Below, in pieces: positions 19,518 through 29,531 of a DNA stretch of 64,000 bases (its first letter is position 1; each line of letters starts with the position of its first letter). The notes under the pieces were generated by a model. That model was not told the DNA's origin. It saw nothing but the letters and a program-made list of their open reading frames with translations, and did not search any database. This DNA is from Bacillus sp. AFS041924 (GTDB lineage Bacteria > Bacillota > Bacilli > Bacillales > Bacillaceae_G), in assembly GCF_002577195.1 (NCBI RefSeq), contig NZ_NULG01000025.1:89777-153776 (forward strand). Direction: 5' to 3'. The position numbers were made by a program, and so were the translations under genes.

Positions 19518-20111
19518 CTACTCCATAGATTTAATTAAATTTAAATTATATGTTTCCACTTCATTTAAAGCACCATTATATGCTGGATTTGGGCTGTACC
19601 AAGATTTCGAAGTGAAGTAAATCGTTAGGTCACTTGATTTAAATACAAGACCATGTCTAGCATAGATTTCATTCCTTGCTATACGTAAATTATTTGAAGA
19701 TAGTTTACTTAGATCCGCATTCGTTAGTTTTCGACTATTACTATCTGGTAATACATATTCTGTTGATTGCTTCTTCTCATCAGTATTCTTAGTTTCTTTC
19801 GTTGCAGTATCTTTAGTTGTAGCATCTTTAGTAACTTTCTTAGATTTTACTTCATTTGTCTTTTCACTTACTGTCTCTTTTTTTACATCTATACTGGATA
19901 CAGTCTCTTTAGTAACTTTTTTCGGTTGAATATCGCCTTCACTCATTATTTTTGGATAGACATAAAAAATAGCCGTAGCTCCTATTACTAATATCCCAGC
20001 TATTGAAAGTAATAATGATAAATATCGATTATTACTAGAACCGTTTACATTATTCTTTAGTTTTTTATGTTCTGAACGACTTTCAACTTTATTTTCTGCC
20101 TTATAACCCAA
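19518..20111 (-). CDS. Membrane-anchored YARHG domain protein
   Basis: 197 aa. A charged N-terminus (1-30), one membrane helix (about 31-52) and a long Lys/Thr/Glu-rich linker (60-118) lead to a C-terminal YARHG domain at about 120-190. The domain shows LSSNNLRIARNEIYARHGL and FTSKSWYSPNP. It is extracellular and is thought to bind cell-wall or peptide ligands; no enzymatic role is established. No operon partner is evident. The linker's low complexity matches a wall-spanning spacer. Confidence 0.85.
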   Translation of the reverse strand: MGYKAENKVESRSEHKKLKNNVNGSSNNRYLSLLLSIAGILVIGATAIFYVYPKIMSEGDIQPKKVTKETVSSIDVKKETVSEKTNEVKSKKVTKDATTKDTATKETKNTDEKKQSTEYVLPDSNSRKLTNADLSKLSSNNLRIARNEIYARHGLVFKSSDLTIYFTSKSWYSPNPAYNGALNEVETYNLNLIKSME

Positions 20112-20282
20112 AATTTTTCACTCCTCTAATACAGTTATCATTATATAAGTTCACCATATTATCTAATCTATTTAGAACAATCCTACTATTTTAATAGAAG
20201 TTTAACCTATTATTAACACAATTGAAAAGACCGTTAAAAAAAGATATTAGCTTTTTAGTATTTAAAAATTTTATTAACAAAC

Positions 20283-20315
20283 AAAAATCCCTAGTTCCAT
20301 AAAAGGATTAGGGAT
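20283..20315 (-). terminator. Terminator of the beta-propeller gene
   Basis: ATCCCTA / TAGGGAT stem with a 15-nt loop, followed on the minus strand by TTTTG. Confidence 0.75.
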
Positions 20316-20331
20316 CATTCACTACTATCAT

Positions 20332-21978
20332 TTATTGTATATTAACGCTAATATATTTACCACCTCTAGTCCCCACAATGACTTGTTGGCCGACTACAAT
20401 TGGTGATGCTTCAATATTAGCACCTAAGTTTATCTTATTGACGACTTTTCCTGTACCATTAATTAAGTACAAATTACCAACTGAATCTCCTTGAATTAAG
20501 TAAGCTTTTTTATCTTTTGTATATACTGCTACTGTAGAAGACCACGCGTAATTAGGCAATTCTAAATGCCATTTCTCTTTGCCCGTAACGGTATCATAAC
20601 TAATTAATAGGCCACCACTTATCTTTTTATATCTTGATATATTATAAATGACTTGTCCTTTTAACGGTCCTGTTCCCACAATTGGTGTTGCTAACAAACC
20701 GCCATTAACAGGATGATTACCTTTTATCGAATAGCCTGGTATCTTTTTCTCCCAAACTACTTTACCAGTTAATCCATTTAATTTTTGAATACGAGCGTAG
20801 CCCTTAGTGCCTTGTTTATCAATTTCAGAACCGGTATATAAAAATGGTGTACCATTAAAATTTTCTATCACAATTGATGCATCAGTATCATCATATGCAT
20901 TATTCACCCAAATCGGCCTCTTCTTAATTATGTCTAAAGCTTGAATACCACCACCGTTATCTGCAAAATAGGCAATATTTTTAAATACAGCAACTGAATT
21001 TTCAATACCTTGGTAAGAATTATCCTTCTGCTTATATCGATATTTAGAAATGACCGGAGAAATTTTTATCTTTTTAGCCTTCGGATCATATTTTGTGTTT
21101 AGCTTTATGAAATAAACTAATCCATTTTCCCCTCCAACTAACATTGCATCATCGTTTCGGTTGAATAACGCGGAGCCGTCAAAAGCTCCCCAACCACGAT
21201 ATGAATATGAATCGATTCCAGGAATAAATGCCAACTGAGATCCATCAATTAAACTAAAAATCCTCATTCCAATTTTTCCGGTTTGTGGTATGCCTTGTCC
21301 AACATATAAAAGAGGATATCCTCGTGGATCAAGAGCCACGCTACCTTTAATTGGATTTTGAATATTTATTGGATTTCTCGTTTTCTTACCTGTTGCCAAA
21401 TCCAAGAAATAAACTCTTCCATCTAAAGAACCATAAACTACTTCTTTAAAGTTTGACTTCGTTTTAAATGGAGAATATAAATTCATTATCTTTTGCTCTT
21501 GCGGTTTCCATTCAATTACACTGGGCTGACCGGTCCATCCCGATCCTCCACCCCATCCTGATGAAGATGACGTTTGGAAAGACCAACTCTTAACTAGTTT
21601 TTGCTTTGAAACACTCGTTGTTCCCATTGAAGCATTATTTCGAAACGGTCCACCACGAAAGCTCAGGATTCCGTTAACGGTTTGATACTGCTCCGGGAAT
21701 GGTTTGGTAAATACTTTTGTACTATTACTGAAATTATAAGTTAAATTTTTACTACTTGAGAGTGGGTTCAGTTGAAGTGGTTCCCACTTATTTTGTTGAT
21801 TTGTTGCAGTTTTTTGAAGTGTTTGGTTACTATTCTGTTGATTTGTTGCAGCATTTACTTCATTAGTTTTTATTAAATTTGTTTCATTTTTAGGGTCTCT
21901 ATGTTTTAACGATGGTGAACTAAATATTCCAGTTAAAAGAATTGCAGCAGAAAAGATTACACCAATCTTTGTCTTCAA
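20332..21978 (-). CDS. Secreted PQQ-like beta-propeller protein
   Basis: 548 aa. It has a signal peptide (1-20), then an Asn/Gln-rich spacer with ATNQQN repeats (about 44-64). Repeated beta-propeller blades follow, such as VYGSLDGRVYFLDLATGKK, YFADNGGGIQALDIIKKRP and KAYLIQGDSVGNLYLINGTG. The fold is that of quinoprotein/outer-membrane BamB-like propellers, but no cofactor-binding or catalytic residues can be assigned. Bacterial relatives are extracellular scaffolds or polysaccharide-binding proteins. The start is TTG 21978, with GAGGGAGAGAAC upstream. A GWGGGSGW segment lies near residue 145. Function unknown. Confidence 0.75.
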   Translation of the reverse strand: MKTKIGVIFSAAILLTGIFSSPSLKHRDPKNETNLIKTNEVNAATNQQNSNQTLQKTATNQQNKWEPLQLNPLSSSKNLTYNFSNSTKVFTKPFPEQYQTVNGILSFRGGPFRNNASMGTTSVSKQKLVKSWSFQTSSSSGWGGGSGWTGQPSVIEWKPQEQKIMNLYSPFKTKSNFKEVVYGSLDGRVYFLDLATGKKTRNPINIQNPIKGSVALDPRGYPLLYVGQGIPQTGKIGMRIFSLIDGSQLAFIPGIDSYSYRGWGAFDGSALFNRNDDAMLVGGENGLVYFIKLNTKYDPKAKKIKISPVISKYRYKQKDNSYQGIENSVAVFKNIAYFADNGGGIQALDIIKKRPIWVNNAYDDTDASIVIENFNGTPFLYTGSEIDKQGTKGYARIQKLNGLTGKVVWEKKIPGYSIKGNHPVNGGLLATPIVGTGPLKGQVIYNISRYKKISGGLLISYDTVTGKEKWHLELPNYAWSSTVAVYTKDKKAYLIQGDSVGNLYLINGTGKVVNKINLGANIEASPIVVGQQVIVGTRGGKYISVNIQ

Positions 21979-22100
21979 TTAAGTTCTCTCCCTCATATCT
22001 TAGTAGACTATTTATATGAAACTACTAAGATTATATAAAATAGGAAGTAATTAATTTGTCATAATATGAAAATTTGTAGTTATTTTTACTTAAAATAAAA

Positions 22101-22140
22101 AAGAAAAACCCTACTGAGATTTCTCACAATAGAGCTTTTT
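22101..22140 (-). terminator. Terminator of the S-layer-like gene
   Basis: Imperfect hairpin CTCTATTGTGAG / CTCAGTAGGG with AAAAAG before and TTTTTC after it on the minus strand. Confidence 0.75.
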
Positions 22141-22177
22141 CTTCATATTATCAAATGAATTATCGTAATTTTAAAGA

Positions 22178-24841
22178 TTATTGGATAGCAAAACTAGTTA
22201 AGTTTACAACATTATCGTTCAGATCCACAATATCTATTGTACTTTGAGCTTTAACCTGAAGCCCACTTAAAGTAGAAAGTGGAGAAGCAAGCTGAATTAT
22301 TAACTTATTCCCTGAAATGCTCTCTGCAGTCTCAGCTAATGCTGTTGTACTAGCACCTTGGAATACATCTAAATCTGCTCCTACATTATTACCATCTTTA
22401 ATCGCCTCACTAAATGTCACCTCAATATGAGTTGAATCAATAACTCTTGCTGCGATTACAGTTGGACGAACTGTTTCTTTAAAGTTACGTGCTTTTACAT
22501 CTGATACCATTACTGCTCCAGCACCAGTAGCTACATTCTGAACAGTGAAAATCCGATCCCCAGTAGTAGTAATAGCATCTGCTCTTAATGTAAGCTCAAC
22601 TGTTTTTGCATCCCCTTTAAAAATTGCTGTTCCTTCAAATGGTGAAGAAATTCCTTCTATAGCGTAATTTGAAAGATTTAATGCAGATGCAGGTGATACT
22701 TCGCGATCAAAGCTAACAAGAATTTTGTTATTAATTTGTTCAACATCAGAAACTACTGGCTTTGTTGTATCAACTGCTGTTCCTAGTTTGAATGTTACGA
22801 TTCCAGCAGCAGATGAATTAGTCGCAGTATCTTTAACCAATCCTACCGGCAGTTCAAATGTAAAGTCCCCAGGTAATGCAGGTAATTTTACTTCAACCGA
22901 TTTACCGTCTGCTCCATTAATTAGATTAGAATCTCCTGTTAATGGTGAAATAGATCTTGTAATATAATCTGAACCTACGTAAGTACCTTTAATTGATTTT
23001 GTAGTATCCACAGTTACATCTTCATTGTAATTTAAAACAAGATACTGCTGACCAGCAACATTTTTAATGCTTTGACTTACGTATAGTGGAGCTGTTCGAT
23101 CTGTAGTAATTTCCACTAATTTCGTTACTGCATCCATCGTGTTGCCTGCGATGTCTTTAACCCCACCAATTACGAGGCTTTGTACACCTGCAGCTAAACT
23201 TGAAGAATTATATGTAACGACAGTTTTACTTGTGTCAATTGAAGTTATTATATCGGCAGATACTCCATTTACAGTTAATGTAGCGCCGGAAGCATTTACT
23301 TGTTCAGAGAAAGTAACAGCAACTTTACCTACGCCAACTGAAGTAACGGCTGTTACTGTTGGCTTTACTGAGTCCACATCCTTTTTAACAACTGTAACAG
23401 GAATTGGATTTGGTGTTAATAAGTTTCCTGCAAAATCTTTCAGTCCAGTAATCGTAAAAGTATAGTTTTGATCTTTATTCATTACAGCTGGAAGAGTTAC
23501 AGAGAATGATTTTTTATTTGTTGATAAAGTAATATCACTAGCATTAATTGTAAAACTTGTAGGACCAGCTACAGATAATGCGGTTGCAATTTGTGAAGTC
23601 GTCGCATCGATCGGTTCGCTAAATGTAAATGTCGCATTTCCGTTCGGTAAATATGTCACTCCTTCAAAAGTAGGACGGATTTGATCTGAAGCTGTAATTG
23701 TAAATGTTTTTTTAGCAAAATCTACTTTATCTGTAGCTTTAACTTTATCAATAATGACATCATAACGTTTATCAAGTTTTGATGAAGTGGTGACTGTTAA
23801 TGTTTTTCCGTCGGCACTAAGTTCACCTGTAAGAGACCCGGCAGGAATAGAGTCGAGACTATTTATCGTTACAATTCCAGAAATTAGATTTCCATATGAG
23901 TCAAAGATCGTTGATGAATCTACAGACTTATTGAACTTAATTTCAATTTGTGAAGCATTAACTGCATTCACACTCAAAATTGTAGGAATAGCCAACTTAG
24001 CTTGTTGAGCTAAAATTCGATTTTCTAATTCTGTTTGGTAAGCTTTATCTTTTAAACTTGAAACTGCATCCTTAGCTGCTTTCAGTTTAACAGCATCATC
24101 TGAAGTTAATGCTTCATACGCTACAACAGCAGCAGTTGCTGCGTTATATTTACTTACTACATCTTGGATTTCTTTATCTTTCTTATTAATAGAAGTAGTT
24201 AATTCAGCTTTTTTATTTAAATCACGTAACTGTGCAACTGCACTTACAGCAGATTTCTTTAGCGTTGCTGATTTATTAGCGTCTGTTGGGTTTGTTGCAT
24301 TAAAGCTTTCATATTTTTTCACAGCTGCAACAGCTGCATTATATTTTGTTACAACACTTTGGATGTCTTTTTCCTTTTTAGTAATAGAAGAAGTTAATGA
24401 AGCCTTCTTACTTAAATCTCGTAACTGTGCAACTGCACTTACTGCAGATTTCTTTAACGCTACTGATTTATTAGCATCTGTAGGGTTTTTTACATTAAAG
24501 CTTTCATATTTTTTTACAGCTGCTAATGCAGCATTGTATTTTGTTACAACAACTTGAATTGCCTTTTTCTTGTTATCAATACGTTTTAATAATTTAACTT
24601 TAGTAGCTTTATACTTTGAAGAAGTTAATTTTGCAACTGCGGTTCTAGCAGCTTTTTCTTTCGTTTCTGCTGCTTTTGCATTTGTAGGGTTTGTTACATT
24701 AACACCTTCGTACGATTTTACAGCTTTCTCAGCTGTTTGAACTACAGTTTGAGCAGCAGCAGCAACAGGAGCTACGGCTGATGCTACCATTGCAGCCGTT
24801 AAAGCAGTAGTAATCATTTTTTTATTTTTGTTTAATGCCAT
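22178..24841 (-). CDS. Large S-layer-like surface protein
   Basis: 887 aa. A signal peptide ends near PVAAAAQ (residue 30). Residues 35-285 are a helical, Lys/Ala-rich region built from repeats of 65 residues. From about 290 the protein is a chain of Ig-like/SbsA-type domains of about 90-100 residues, each with patterns such as IEIKFNKSVDSST, VAVTFSEQVNASG and IEVTFSEAIKDGN. The order (helical wall-binding part, then beta domains) resembles the Geobacillus S-layer protein SbsC. No SLH motif is visible, so anchoring probably uses the helical part. It lies next to secA2-slaP, the dedicated S-layer export genes, and is the obvious candidate substrate. AGGGAGGAAC precedes ATG 24841. Confidence 0.82.
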   Translation of the reverse strand: MALNKNKKMITTALTAAMVASAVAPVAAAAQTVVQTAEKAVKSYEGVNVTNPTNAKAAETKEKAARTAVAKLTSSKYKATKVKLLKRIDNKKKAIQVVVTKYNAALAAVKKYESFNVKNPTDANKSVALKKSAVSAVAQLRDLSKKASLTSSITKKEKDIQSVVTKYNAAVAAVKKYESFNATNPTDANKSATLKKSAVSAVAQLRDLNKKAELTTSINKKDKEIQDVVSKYNAATAAVVAYEALTSDDAVKLKAAKDAVSSLKDKAYQTELENRILAQQAKLAIPTILSVNAVNASQIEIKFNKSVDSSTIFDSYGNLISGIVTINSLDSIPAGSLTGELSADGKTLTVTTSSKLDKRYDVIIDKVKATDKVDFAKKTFTITASDQIRPTFEGVTYLPNGNATFTFSEPIDATTSQIATALSVAGPTSFTINASDITLSTNKKSFSVTLPAVMNKDQNYTFTITGLKDFAGNLLTPNPIPVTVVKKDVDSVKPTVTAVTSVGVGKVAVTFSEQVNASGATLTVNGVSADIITSIDTSKTVVTYNSSSLAAGVQSLVIGGVKDIAGNTMDAVTKLVEITTDRTAPLYVSQSIKNVAGQQYLVLNYNEDVTVDTTKSIKGTYVGSDYITRSISPLTGDSNLINGADGKSVEVKLPALPGDFTFELPVGLVKDTATNSSAAGIVTFKLGTAVDTTKPVVSDVEQINNKILVSFDREVSPASALNLSNYAIEGISSPFEGTAIFKGDAKTVELTLRADAITTTGDRIFTVQNVATGAGAVMVSDVKARNFKETVRPTVIAARVIDSTHIEVTFSEAIKDGNNVGADLDVFQGASTTALAETAESISGNKLIIQLASPLSTLSGLQVKAQSTIDIVDLNDNVVNLTSFAIQ
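24195..24560 (-). repeat. 195-bp coding repeats in the S-layer-like gene
   Basis: Two strongly similar units are offset by 195 bp; the string CGTAACTGTGCAACTG recurs at 24225 and 24420. They encode 65-residue helical repeats beginning VKKYESFN. A third, more diverged unit lies nearer the N-terminus. Confidence 0.75.
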
Positions 24842-25319
24842 TCCAGAGTTCCTCCCTAAGCTTATTATCTAGAATAAAAAAGTATTAACTTGCTTTCTTG
24901 CTGCCAAACTAAACTAAGATGATTAATCCACCATATTTTACACTTGTTAAATTATGGATAAATTAACTTTTTTTTCTAGTTTTTTTCACAACGCTAGTAT
25001 ACAACAGGGAAATAGACTTTTTTTCTTCAAATAGGTCTAATTTGTTACAAACATCACAAATTCAAATGTTTTTTTGTGAATACCCCTTATGTATCAAGGA
25101 GTTTTATTATTTTTGAACTTTTTTTGTCAAATAATTTTTAAAAAGGGCATGAGCTGGTACTACTTATTCATTTAAGAAATCTTCATTTATGTCGAAAATA
25201 TTTATGTAGCCAATTCCATTTTTCATTGTTTTCAATAAATTCTCACCATTAATAACTCGAGTCTCCCACAACTTATGATACATTTAAAATAATAGAATAC
25301 CAGCTTAGGAGGGAACACC
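24842..25319. other. Divergent promoter region between S-layer-like gene and secA2
   Basis: 478 bp. On the minus strand a perfect TTGACA (25125-25130) is followed by TAATAA or ATAAAA at 15-17 bp spacing, which would give the S-layer gene a leader of about 250 nt. Long leaders are common in S-layer genes. A TGTCGAA (Spo0A-box-like) lies at 25190-25196, about 125 bp before secA2; it may be chance. Confidence 0.45.
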
Positions 25320-27704
25320 TTGATCCAGACTTTGCAAAAAATTATTGGCAATCGGAAATTAAAGGATTACGAAAAAATTGTTTTAGAGATAAACTCTAAA
25401 GAGTCATTCTATGAAGGCCAAACAAATGAAGCTTTACGTGAATTTACTTACGAATTGAAACAAAAAATTGCTAATCATGAAGCAACTATACAAGAAATTA
25501 AAATAGATGCTTTTGCCCTTGTCCGAGAAGCATCAAAGCGCGTACTAGGCATGCGCCATTATGATGTTCAATTAATTGGTGGACTTGCATTATTAGATGG
25601 AAATATTGCTGAGATGCCAACAGGGGAAGGAAAAACATTAGTTTCATCTTTACCTGCTTTTACTCGTGCGCTTGAAGAAAAGGGCGTACATATTATTACT
25701 GTGAACGAATATTTAGCACGTCGTGATGCCGAACAAATTGGTCAAATCCACGAATTTTTAGGTCTTACAGTAGGATTGAATATTCCTAATTTAACTTTGG
25801 AAGATAAAAAAGTTGCTTATAATGCAGATATTACTTATGGAATCGGAACAGAATTCGGTTTTGATTATTTACGTGATAATATGATTACCTCTTCAATTGA
25901 AAAAGTTCAACGTTCATACCATTATGCAATTATTGATGAAGTGGACTCTATTTTAATAGATGAAGCAAAAACACCTTTAATTATTGCAGGTAAAAAAACT
26001 GCGCAGTCACATTTATACTCGCTATGTGCACGCTTTATTCATACGTTTAAAAAAGCTATAGATTATTTATTAGACGAAGAAACCAAAGCGATTTCTTTAA
26101 CTGAAGAAGGTATTTCAAAGATTGAAAAGGCTTTTATGATTGAGAATTTATTTGACTTAGAACATAAAACACTTTTCCATTACGTTCATAACGCCTTGCG
26201 AGCTGAAGTATTATTCCAACGTGATGTTGATTACATCATTCAAGAAGGTGAAATTCAATTAATTGATTTATTTACTGGTCGTATAATGGAAGGCCGTTCA
26301 TTAAGCAACGGACTTCATCAAGCAATTGAAGCAAAAGAAGGATTAATGTTAACGAATGAAAATCACACTGTAGCTTCTGTAACAATACAAAATTACTTCC
26401 GTATGTATCCAATACTTTCTGGCATGACTGGGACGGCGAAGACAGAAGAAAAAGAATTTTTACAGGTTTACAACATGGAAGTCATTCGTATTCCTACGAA
26501 TAAATCGGTTATTCGTATTGATCATGAAGATATAGTGTTTCAAAATACTGGACAAAAGCTTAGAGCGGTTCTGGATGATGTAAAATTACGTCATAAAAAG
26601 GGACAACCCATTCTGATTGGAACAACCTCCATACGTCAGTCTGAAATTGTTGCAGAATTATTAGAAAATGAGGCAATAAAATTTCAGTTATTAAATGCAA
26701 AAAATGTTGAAAAGGAAGCTGAGATGATTGCCTTGGCGGGTCAAAAGGGAATGGTTACCATTTCGACCAATATGGCAGGTCGAGGAACCGATATTTTATT
26801 AGCTGAAGGTGTTTCTGAATTAGGTGGTCTTCATGTAATTGGAACCGAACGTCATGAAAGTGAGCGTATTGATTTACAATTAAAAGGACGTGCAGGACGA
26901 CAAGGAGATGCAGGCTCATCTCAATTCTATCTCTCATTAGAGGATGAATTATTTGTAAGATATAATCCAGAAAAGCTTGAGAAATTACACAAGAACCTCC
27001 ATGTTGATCAATTTGGAAAGGTACTAAACTCAACAATTCAAGCTTTTGTTTCATCAACCCAAAAGCTATGTGAAGGAAATCAGTCTTCTATACGTGAATG
27101 GCAGCTGAAACTAGATGGCGTTGCAAATGAACATCGCCGTATAATTTATAAGTTAAGGAATCAGTTATTACAAAATGAAATTGAATTAGATTGGTTTATC
27201 ATTCATGTTGAGGAGACAATTGTTAAACTAGTAAATCAATTTTATCCAAAAGATAGTACTCCTGAAGACTGGGATCCATTAGAAGGGAAAACAGTATTAG
27301 AACAACTTATTCCTCCACTTCGTATTGATGTTGAACATTTTCAAAACGAACAAGAGATTTGGGGTCATGTAAAAGAAGCTCTTTCAGTTTATAAAAGTGT
27401 ATTACGTGGGATGGAAGTAGAGAAAATAGCAGAGTTAATAAGTATTTTAAGATGTATATCATTAAGTACGATCGATTTATATTGGTCTGAACATTTAGAG
27501 CATTTACAACAATTGATAGAAGGGATACACTTAAGACAGTATCAACAAGAAGATCCAATTCGATTATATGAATTTGATGGATTTACTCTGTTTGAACATA
27601 CTTACAACTCTATTCAACAGGAAATATCAGCAAGTCTTGCTTCAACATTTCAAGAATTATCTTGTCCACAGGGGGTAGAAGAACAAAATGTTATCGTCGA
27701 TTAA
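25320..27704 (+). CDS. secA2: Accessory preprotein translocase ATPase SecA2
   Basis: 794 aa. All SecA motor motifs are present: Walker A in EMPTGEGKTLVS (about 96-107), Walker B in IIDEVDSILIDEA, GMTGTAKTEEKEF, NMAGRGTDILL and GRAGRQGDAGSSQFYLS. It is shorter than housekeeping SecA and lacks the C-terminal CxC...CH zinc motif, as expected for the S-layer-associated SecA2 of Bacillus. Its reading frame overlaps slaP by 17 bp, so the two are coupled. Start TTG 25320 follows AGGAGGG. The housekeeping secA is not in the window. It probably exports the S-layer-like protein encoded divergently at 22178-24841. Confidence 0.95.
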   Translation: MIQTLQKIIGNRKLKDYEKIVLEINSKESFYEGQTNEALREFTYELKQKIANHEATIQEIKIDAFALVREASKRVLGMRHYDVQLIGGLALLDGNIAEMPTGEGKTLVSSLPAFTRALEEKGVHIITVNEYLARRDAEQIGQIHEFLGLTVGLNIPNLTLEDKKVAYNADITYGIGTEFGFDYLRDNMITSSIEKVQRSYHYAIIDEVDSILIDEAKTPLIIAGKKTAQSHLYSLCARFIHTFKKAIDYLLDEETKAISLTEEGISKIEKAFMIENLFDLEHKTLFHYVHNALRAEVLFQRDVDYIIQEGEIQLIDLFTGRIMEGRSLSNGLHQAIEAKEGLMLTNENHTVASVTIQNYFRMYPILSGMTGTAKTEEKEFLQVYNMEVIRIPTNKSVIRIDHEDIVFQNTGQKLRAVLDDVKLRHKKGQPILIGTTSIRQSEIVAELLENEAIKFQLLNAKNVEKEAEMIALAGQKGMVTISTNMAGRGTDILLAEGVSELGGLHVIGTERHESERIDLQLKGRAGRQGDAGSSQFYLSLEDELFVRYNPEKLEKLHKNLHVDQFGKVLNSTIQAFVSSTQKLCEGNQSSIREWQLKLDGVANEHRRIIYKLRNQLLQNEIELDWFIIHVEETIVKLVNQFYPKDSTPEDWDPLEGKTVLEQLIPPLRIDVEHFQNEQEIWGHVKEALSVYKSVLRGMEVEKIAELISILRCISLSTIDLYWSEHLEHLQQLIEGIHLRQYQQEDPIRLYEFDGFTLFEHTYNSIQQEISASLASTFQELSCPQGVEEQNVIVD

Positions 27705-28596
27705 GCGTTTATTACAAAAGGGGAAAGATTCTACAGTTTCATCGAGTGATTTATTACAACAATCATCTACTGATCAAGCAGTTCAAGTTGAAGAAAATGA
27801 AGTGAATGAAATTTTCCCAAAAATATCATTTCACCCATTAATGCACATTGAAGATGAAAAGCGTTATGTTTATCAGTTTTTAAATAATGAGCTTTCACCT
27901 TTAAAGCCAAATCAATTATCATTGTCTGCAATCGAACTTGAAGTAAATGAAGATGGTAGTGCAACAGTTACATCATTCGTTCGTAACAGTTTACCAAAAT
28001 CAGTTCGTTTAGAAGATGCTATTCTATTATTGATTAGTGAAGAAGGCGAGCTATTAGCAAAAAAAGGATTTAGATTAGAAGAGCTTGGCGAAATGCCTCC
28101 ATGTAGTAGCCGCCCATGGCGCTTTGTATTCGAGCGAGAGTTTTTACTAAAAGAGGACTTGCCTGAAAAAGGATTTGAGTTAGCATTTGATTTATCAAAA
28201 ACTATTCACAGATTAGATATAGATCCAACATGGGAAGGCCGACTTACTGAAGAACAAATCACAGAACTAAGCAATCTTGTCGGTACTTTACCTAAATTAC
28301 GTATAAATGAAGTAAGCTTACATGCTTTACGAGCAAACTATAATGACGATGGAAACCTTGCAGTTGATATTTTAGTTCGAAATGGTTCAACACAAGCAGT
28401 TAATCTAGAGTTATTACCTTTAGAAATGTTAAATGAAAATGGCGAAATAATTGCTAAGGGTTTATTCACTCTACCACCATTAACAATCCAAGCAAACACG
28501 AGTAAACCATGGACATTTATCTTCCCACAAGAACTTGTTGAAGTAAAAACGTTCACACAATGGACAATCAGAATACCAGAACAAGAAGTAGTTTAA
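27688..28596 (+). CDS. slaP: Accessory Sec system S-layer assembly protein SlaP
   Basis: 302 aa. No signal peptide, so it is cytoplasmic. Two related beta-rich halves (about 65-175 and 195-300) share ISFHPL/LRINEVSLHALRAN, the pattern of elements like DGSATVTSFVRNSL and DGNLAVDILVRNGS, and PWRFVF/PWTFIF. This is the SLAP duplication typical of SlaP, which works with SecA2 to secrete S-layer proteins in B. anthracis. It begins inside the 3' end of secA2 (GGGGTAGAAG upstream) and ends before a strong terminator. The operon is therefore secA2-slaP only. Confidence 0.92.
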   Translation: MLSSIKRLLQKGKDSTVSSSDLLQQSSTDQAVQVEENEVNEIFPKISFHPLMHIEDEKRYVYQFLNNELSPLKPNQLSLSAIELEVNEDGSATVTSFVRNSLPKSVRLEDAILLLISEEGELLAKKGFRLEELGEMPPCSSRPWRFVFEREFLLKEDLPEKGFELAFDLSKTIHRLDIDPTWEGRLTEEQITELSNLVGTLPKLRINEVSLHALRANYNDDGNLAVDILVRNGSTQAVNLELLPLEMLNENGEIIAKGLFTLPPLTIQANTSKPWTFIFPQELVEVKTFTQWTIRIPEQEVV

Positions 28597-28630
28597 GGTA
28601 GGCAATTTGACTAATGGATAAAGAAAAAAC

Positions 28631-28668
28631 AGGGCAATGGTCGAAGGTGATCGTTGCCCTTCTTTTTG
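28631..28668 (+). terminator. secA2-slaP terminator
   Basis: GGGCAA / TTGCCC stem followed by TTCTTTTTG, 35 bp after the slaP stop. Confidence 0.82.
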
Positions 28669-28694
28669 TATTCCCCCCTTTTTTTGCTTTTAAC

Positions 28695-29228
28695 CTATTC
28701 ATCAAGTGTATATCCATCTATTAATTCTTTGATCATCATTATCTTCTCTTCATCTGATTTTAGTTTGTATTCTACTTTTTGACTTAAATACATACTAATA
28801 ATCTTTGTTGCCTTACTGATTTGCTTATCAAAAATGTAATAAGAAATTGGTAGGGTTCTCTCTTCTCCATTCCTAAACTGTACTTTTGTTTTTCTTTTTT
28901 CTTTCATATATTTATTGATTTGGATAAAGTTTAGCCATTTGCAACATATGTTATTTTGCGAAGATGTTGGGATCATAATGATTGATAAAGTGGGATTGAT
29001 CATAAGAGGAATCTTTTTCATAGTTGGATATTTGCTTTTTACGACTTCAAGGTGACCTTTAATTGATTGATTATGATAAAGGGCGGATTCTTTTAAGATT
29101 GCCTTCATTGGCCTTTTCGAAAAGATCACTCCTTTGTTTTTATCAATAATTTTTGTTAAATATTCTGGGTGGTTAGCAGCTTCAATCAGCATTGTTTCAT
29201 ATGATATAACATAATCTAATTTTGACAT
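28695..29228 (-). CDS. comK: Competence transcription factor ComK
   Basis: 177 aa. ComK family: MINPTLSIIMIPT, CCKWLNFIQINKY and VQFRNGEERTLPISYYIFDKQ match conserved positions of B. subtilis ComK. ComK binds paired AT-boxes (AAAA-N5-TTTT) and activates DNA-uptake genes such as comFA at the left of this window. Start ATG 29228 is chosen for GGAGG 5 nt upstream; an upstream in-frame ATG (29240) has no such site. It is divergent from a sigma-70 family factor. The 300-bp region between them is AT-rich and should hold the comK promoter. Confidence 0.88.
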   Translation of the reverse strand: MSKLDYVISYETMLIEAANHPEYLTKIIDKNKGVIFSKRPMKAILKESALYHNQSIKGHLEVVKSKYPTMKKIPLMINPTLSIIMIPTSSQNNICCKWLNFIQINKYMKEKRKTKVQFRNGEERTLPISYYIFDKQISKATKIISMYLSQKVEYKLKSDEEKIMMIKELIDGYTLDE

Positions 29229-29531
29229 ATACGCCTCCATAGGGATTTTTACATCTAGATTATATCAAAATTATCTTTCCATTTATTTGAAACTTCTATG
29301 ACCGTAAACTACTATTTTAGTAAATTTTACTACTTAAAAAAATGGTAATACGTAAAATTTAATTAGTTCATTTTAGGTAAATTTAAAGTTTTAAATTCAA
29401 TAATCAAATTTTACTTAGTTTTGTTTAATCATAATTGATTTTTCATTATATGATATATTTCTTTTATTTTTATATAGTTACTTCACCGCGGAATAAGTGT
29501 AAGGGCATGCCTTTTTAGAAAGGCAATTATA
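29229..29531. promoter_or_regulatory. Divergent control region of comK and the sigma factor gene
   Basis: 303 bp, very AT-rich, with several A and T tracts. Near-matches to ComK AT-boxes occur (for example around 29381-29395), but no pair with exact sequence and spacing could be confirmed by eye. Confidence 0.45.

Noticed and set aside
21982-21988. SinR-like heptamer upstream of the beta-propeller gene
   Set aside because: The AGAGAAC overlaps the ribosome binding site and has no partner half site.
29229-29531. ComK AT-box pair
   Set aside because: Several near-matches but none with two AAAA-N5-TTTT boxes at a known spacing.
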